Shown: positions 62,194 through 64,000 of the stretch, in pieces
Numbering within the stretch: position 1 is the stretch's first letter
Layout: every line of letters begins with the position of its first letter
NCBI RefSeq assembly: GCF_014243445.1
Contig: NZ_JACLQD010000003.1
Coordinates: 434,001-498,000, forward strand
Reading direction: 5' to 3'
DNA: 64,000 bases
Origin: Paragemmobacter straminiformis
GTDB lineage: Bacteria > Pseudomonadota > Alphaproteobacteria > Rhodobacterales > Rhodobacteraceae
The notes under the pieces: generated by a model
Databases searched by the model: none
What the model was told of the DNA's origin: nothing
The model's input: only the letters and a program-made list of their open reading frames with translations
Translations under genes and position numbers: made by a program

Positions 62194-62442
62194 ATTCTCT
62201 TTTGGGACAGGTCGCGCCGCGCGTTCGCGCCGTGTGTTTCTGCTTATTCTGTTTGAAAATCATATGGATGGGCCGAATTCGGCCGCGATCTGACCCATAC
62301 TTTCGTCGGGGTATCGCTATTGTGGCGAGAATTTGGCTGTTCCTTGGGGAACAGGCCGGGCGAAGAAACCCGGCGGGCGAGGCTGCGGGGAGGATCGGCG
62401 GGACAACCCGCGGTTGCCGCCTGTTTCACATCCGGGAACGAA

Positions 62443-62468
62443 AAAGCCCCGGCGCGGGCCGGGGCTTT
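62443..62468 (-). terminator. Terminator of ettA
   Basis: An 11-bp stem, AAAGCCCCGGC (62443-62453) and GCCGGGGCTTT (62458-62468), loop GCGG. On the minus strand the descending arm continues into TTTTT, the best Rho-independent terminator in the window. Confidence 0.85.
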
Positions 62469-62496
62469 GGGATCGGTTCGGATGATTCGCGCCGGA

Positions 62497-64000
62497 TCAG
62501 CGGCTGAAACGCTTGTATTTGACGCGCTTGGGTTCGATGGAATCCGGCCCGAGCCTGCGGACCTTGTCTTCCTCGTAGGCCTGGAAGTTGCCTTCGAACC
62601 ATTCCCAATGGGCGTCGCCTTCGTAGGCGAGGATATGGGTGCAGAGGCGGTCGAGGAAGAAGCGGTCGTGGCTGATGATGACGGCGCAGCCTGCGAATTC
62701 CTCGATCGCGGATTCGAGGGCTTGCAGGGTTTCGACGTCGAGGTCGTTGGTCGGTTCGTCGAGCAGCAGCACGTTGCCGCCCGCGCGCAGCAGTTTGGCC
62801 ATGTGGACGCGGTTGCGTTCCCCGCCCGAGAGGAGGCCGACTTTCTTCTGCTGGTCGGTGCCTTTGAAGTTGAAGGCCCCCGTATAGACGCGCGAGTTCA
62901 TCTCCATGTCACCCAGATGGATGACTTCGGAGCCGCCCGAGACTTCCTCCCAAACGGTCTTGTTGGGGTCGAGCGCGTCGCGCGACTGGTCGACGTAGGA
63001 GAGTTGCACGGTGTCGCCGAGGGTGATCGTGCCTTCGTCGGGCTTTTCCTGACCCGTGATCATGCGGAACAGCGTGGACTTGCCCGCGCCGTTCGGGCCG
63101 ATGACGCCGACGATGGCACCCGGCGGGACGGTGAAGGAGAGGTCTTCGATCAAGAGGCGGTCGCCCATCGCCTTTTTCAGGCCCACGACCTCGATCACCT
63201 TGTTGCCGAGGCGTTCGCCGTTGGGGATGATGATCTGCGCGGTGGACGAGCGTTCAAGCACGGTCTGGCCCGCCATTTCGTTATAGCGCTGGATACGGGC
63301 TTTCGATTTGGCCTGACGGGCCTTGGCGCCGGCGCGGATCCATTCGAGTTCCTTCTCGAGCGCTTTCTGCTTGGATTTGTCCTCGCGGGCTTCCTGCTGC
63401 ATGCGCTTGGCCTTCTGGTCGAGCCATGCGGAATAGTTGCCCTCGTAGGGGATGCCGCGACCACGGTCGAGTTCGAGGATCCACGAGGTGATGTCGTCGA
63501 GGAAGTAGCGGTCGTGGGTCACGATCAGGATCGTGCCCTTGTAGTCGATCAGGTGCTTTTGCAGCCATGCGATCGATTCCGCGTCGAGGTGGTTGGTCGG
63601 TTCGTCCAAGAGCAGCATGTCGGGCTTTTCGAGCAGCAGCTTGCACAGCGCCACGCGGCGGCGTTCGCCACCCGACAGGCTTTCGACATCGGCATCGTCG
63701 GGCGGGCAGCGCAGGGCGTCCATCGCCACGCCGACGGTCGCTTCAAGCTCCCACAGGTTTTCGGCGTCGATCTGGTCTTGCAGGGCGGCCATCTCGTCGG
63801 CGGTTTCGTCGGAGTAGTTCATGGCGAGTTCGTTGTAGCGGTCGAGAACCGCCTGCTGCTTGGCAACGCCCAGCATCACGTTGCCCTTCACGTCGAGCGC
63901 GGGGTCGAGGTAGGGTTCCTGCGAGAGGTAGCCGACCTTGGCCCCCTTGGCGGCCCAGGCCTCGCCTTTGAAATCGGTGTCCTGTCCGGCCATGATGCGC
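62497..64000 (-). CDS. ettA: Energy-dependent translational throttle protein EttA, 5' end cut by the window edge
   Basis: About 501 C-terminal residues of an ABC-F protein are visible; the frame stays open to the right edge (RIMAGQDTDFKGEAW), so the start and first Walker A lie outside. Domain 1 retains signature LSGGERRRVALC and Walker B MLLLDEPTNHLD. Between the domains is the charged P-site tRNA-interaction linker (KRMQQEAREDKSKQKALEKELEW ...). Domain 2 has Walker A GPNGAGKST, LSGGERNRVHMA and Walker B VLLLDEPTNDLD. EttA binds the ribosomal E site and gates entry into elongation according to the ATP/ADP ratio. The C-terminal VKYKRFSR is typical. Confidence 0.94.
   Translation of the reverse strand, partial: RIMAGQDTDFKGEAWAAKGAKVGYLSQEPYLDPALDVKGNVMLGVAKQQAVLDRYNELAMNYSDETADEMAALQDQIDAENLWELEATVGVAMDALRCPPDDADVESLSGGERRRVALCKLLLEKPDMLLLDEPTNHLDAESIAWLQKHLIDYKGTILIVTHDRYFLDDITSWILELDRGRGIPYEGNYSAWLDQKAKRMQQEAREDKSKQKALEKELEWIRAGAKARQAKSKARIQRYNEMAGQTVLERSSTAQIIIPNGERLGNKVIEVVGLKKAMGDRLLIEDLSFTVPPGAIVGVIGPNGAGKSTLFRMITGQEKPDEGTITLGDTVQLSYVDQSRDALDPNKTVWEEVSGGSEVIHLGDMEMNSRVYTGAFNFKGTDQQKKVGLLSGGERNRVHMAKLLRAGGNVLLLDEPTNDLDVETLQALESAIEEFAGCAVIISHDRFFLDRLCTHILAYEGDAHWEWFEGNFQAYEEDKVRRLGPDSIEPKRVKYKRFSR

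Larger units (their letters stand above)
62091..62496. other. 406-bp intergenic region between ettA and the larger VCBS/RTX gene
   Basis: It holds the promoter above, one inverted copy of the ACCGTAA-type motif (62114-62124), a short hairpin GTTCC/GGAAC near 62338-62352, and the ettA terminator at its right end. I see no RNA gene or ORF with coding character. Confidence 0.5.

Overview
The window is about 64 kb of GC-rich (roughly 65 percent) DNA that looks like the chromosome of a member of the Rhodobacteraceae (Alphaproteobacteria). The evidence is gene content: an RpoH sigma factor of RpoHII type, an Alph_Pro_TM (TIGR02186) gene next to a TauE/SafE exporter, a nucleoside BMP-type ABC operon, a PII uridylyltransferase, and the intergenic GAGTATTT/GAGGATATTT element that I associate with this family. 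I see no rRNA, tRNA, insertion sequence, prophage or CRISPR array. Both edges cut genes: a phytase-like protein on the left and ettA on the right.

Layout. 1-8.2 kb: phytase-like protein, queuosine-precursor transporter, a structured leader-like segment with an extreme Shine-Dalgarno sequence, arfB ribosome rescue, NAD salvage (pncA-pncB), tRNA hydroxylase trhO, an MFS carrier, and a TIGR02186/TSUP pair. 8.2-13.7 kb: a compact nucleoside uptake operon (binding protein, ATPase, two permeases, purine nucleoside phosphorylase). 13.8-36 kb: mostly housekeeping genes: rimI-tsaB-nfu, a Usp protein, a BCAT-like aminotransferase, trpS, murJ-glnD, a PBP activator, rsmI-yraN-gshB, comM, a GST fusion, cobU with a coupled phosphatase, rpoH-chaN, and a membrane E1-like enzyme with dut and coaBC. 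36-40 kb: a polar amino acid binding protein and permease without an ATPase gene, and an M3 oligopeptidase. 40-54.2 kb: an accessory catabolic region with a GMC oxidoreductase, choline-sulfatase-like sulfatase, CocE-type hydrolase, a complete peptide-type ABC importer with a fused double ATPase, an alkaline-phosphatase superfamily enzyme, an EamA carrier, a class II aldolase and an HSL-type esterase. 54.3-62.1 kb: a cold-shock gene, then two adjacent paralogous VCBS/RTX surface or secreted proteins of 931 and 1324 residues. The larger one carries three nearly identical 315-bp tandem repeats. 62.5-64 kb: ettA.

The most unusual signals are non-coding. (1) Positions 1534-1550 match the complement of the alphaproteobacterial 16S rRNA 3' end over 17 nt. 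They precede an 18-codon reading frame, further hairpins and a terminator, just upstream of arfB. (2) A run of five small palindromes with GACGC, GGCGC or CGT loops lies at 2217-2374. (3) Four copies of a dispersed intergenic element are present, two half-copies of which meet head to head at 41803-41860. (4) A CCGT(T)AAAT-like motif recurs upstream of both VCBS/RTX genes. No complete new defence or biosynthetic system is evident. The best candidates for undescribed biology are the arfB-linked leader and the VCBS/RTX pair.
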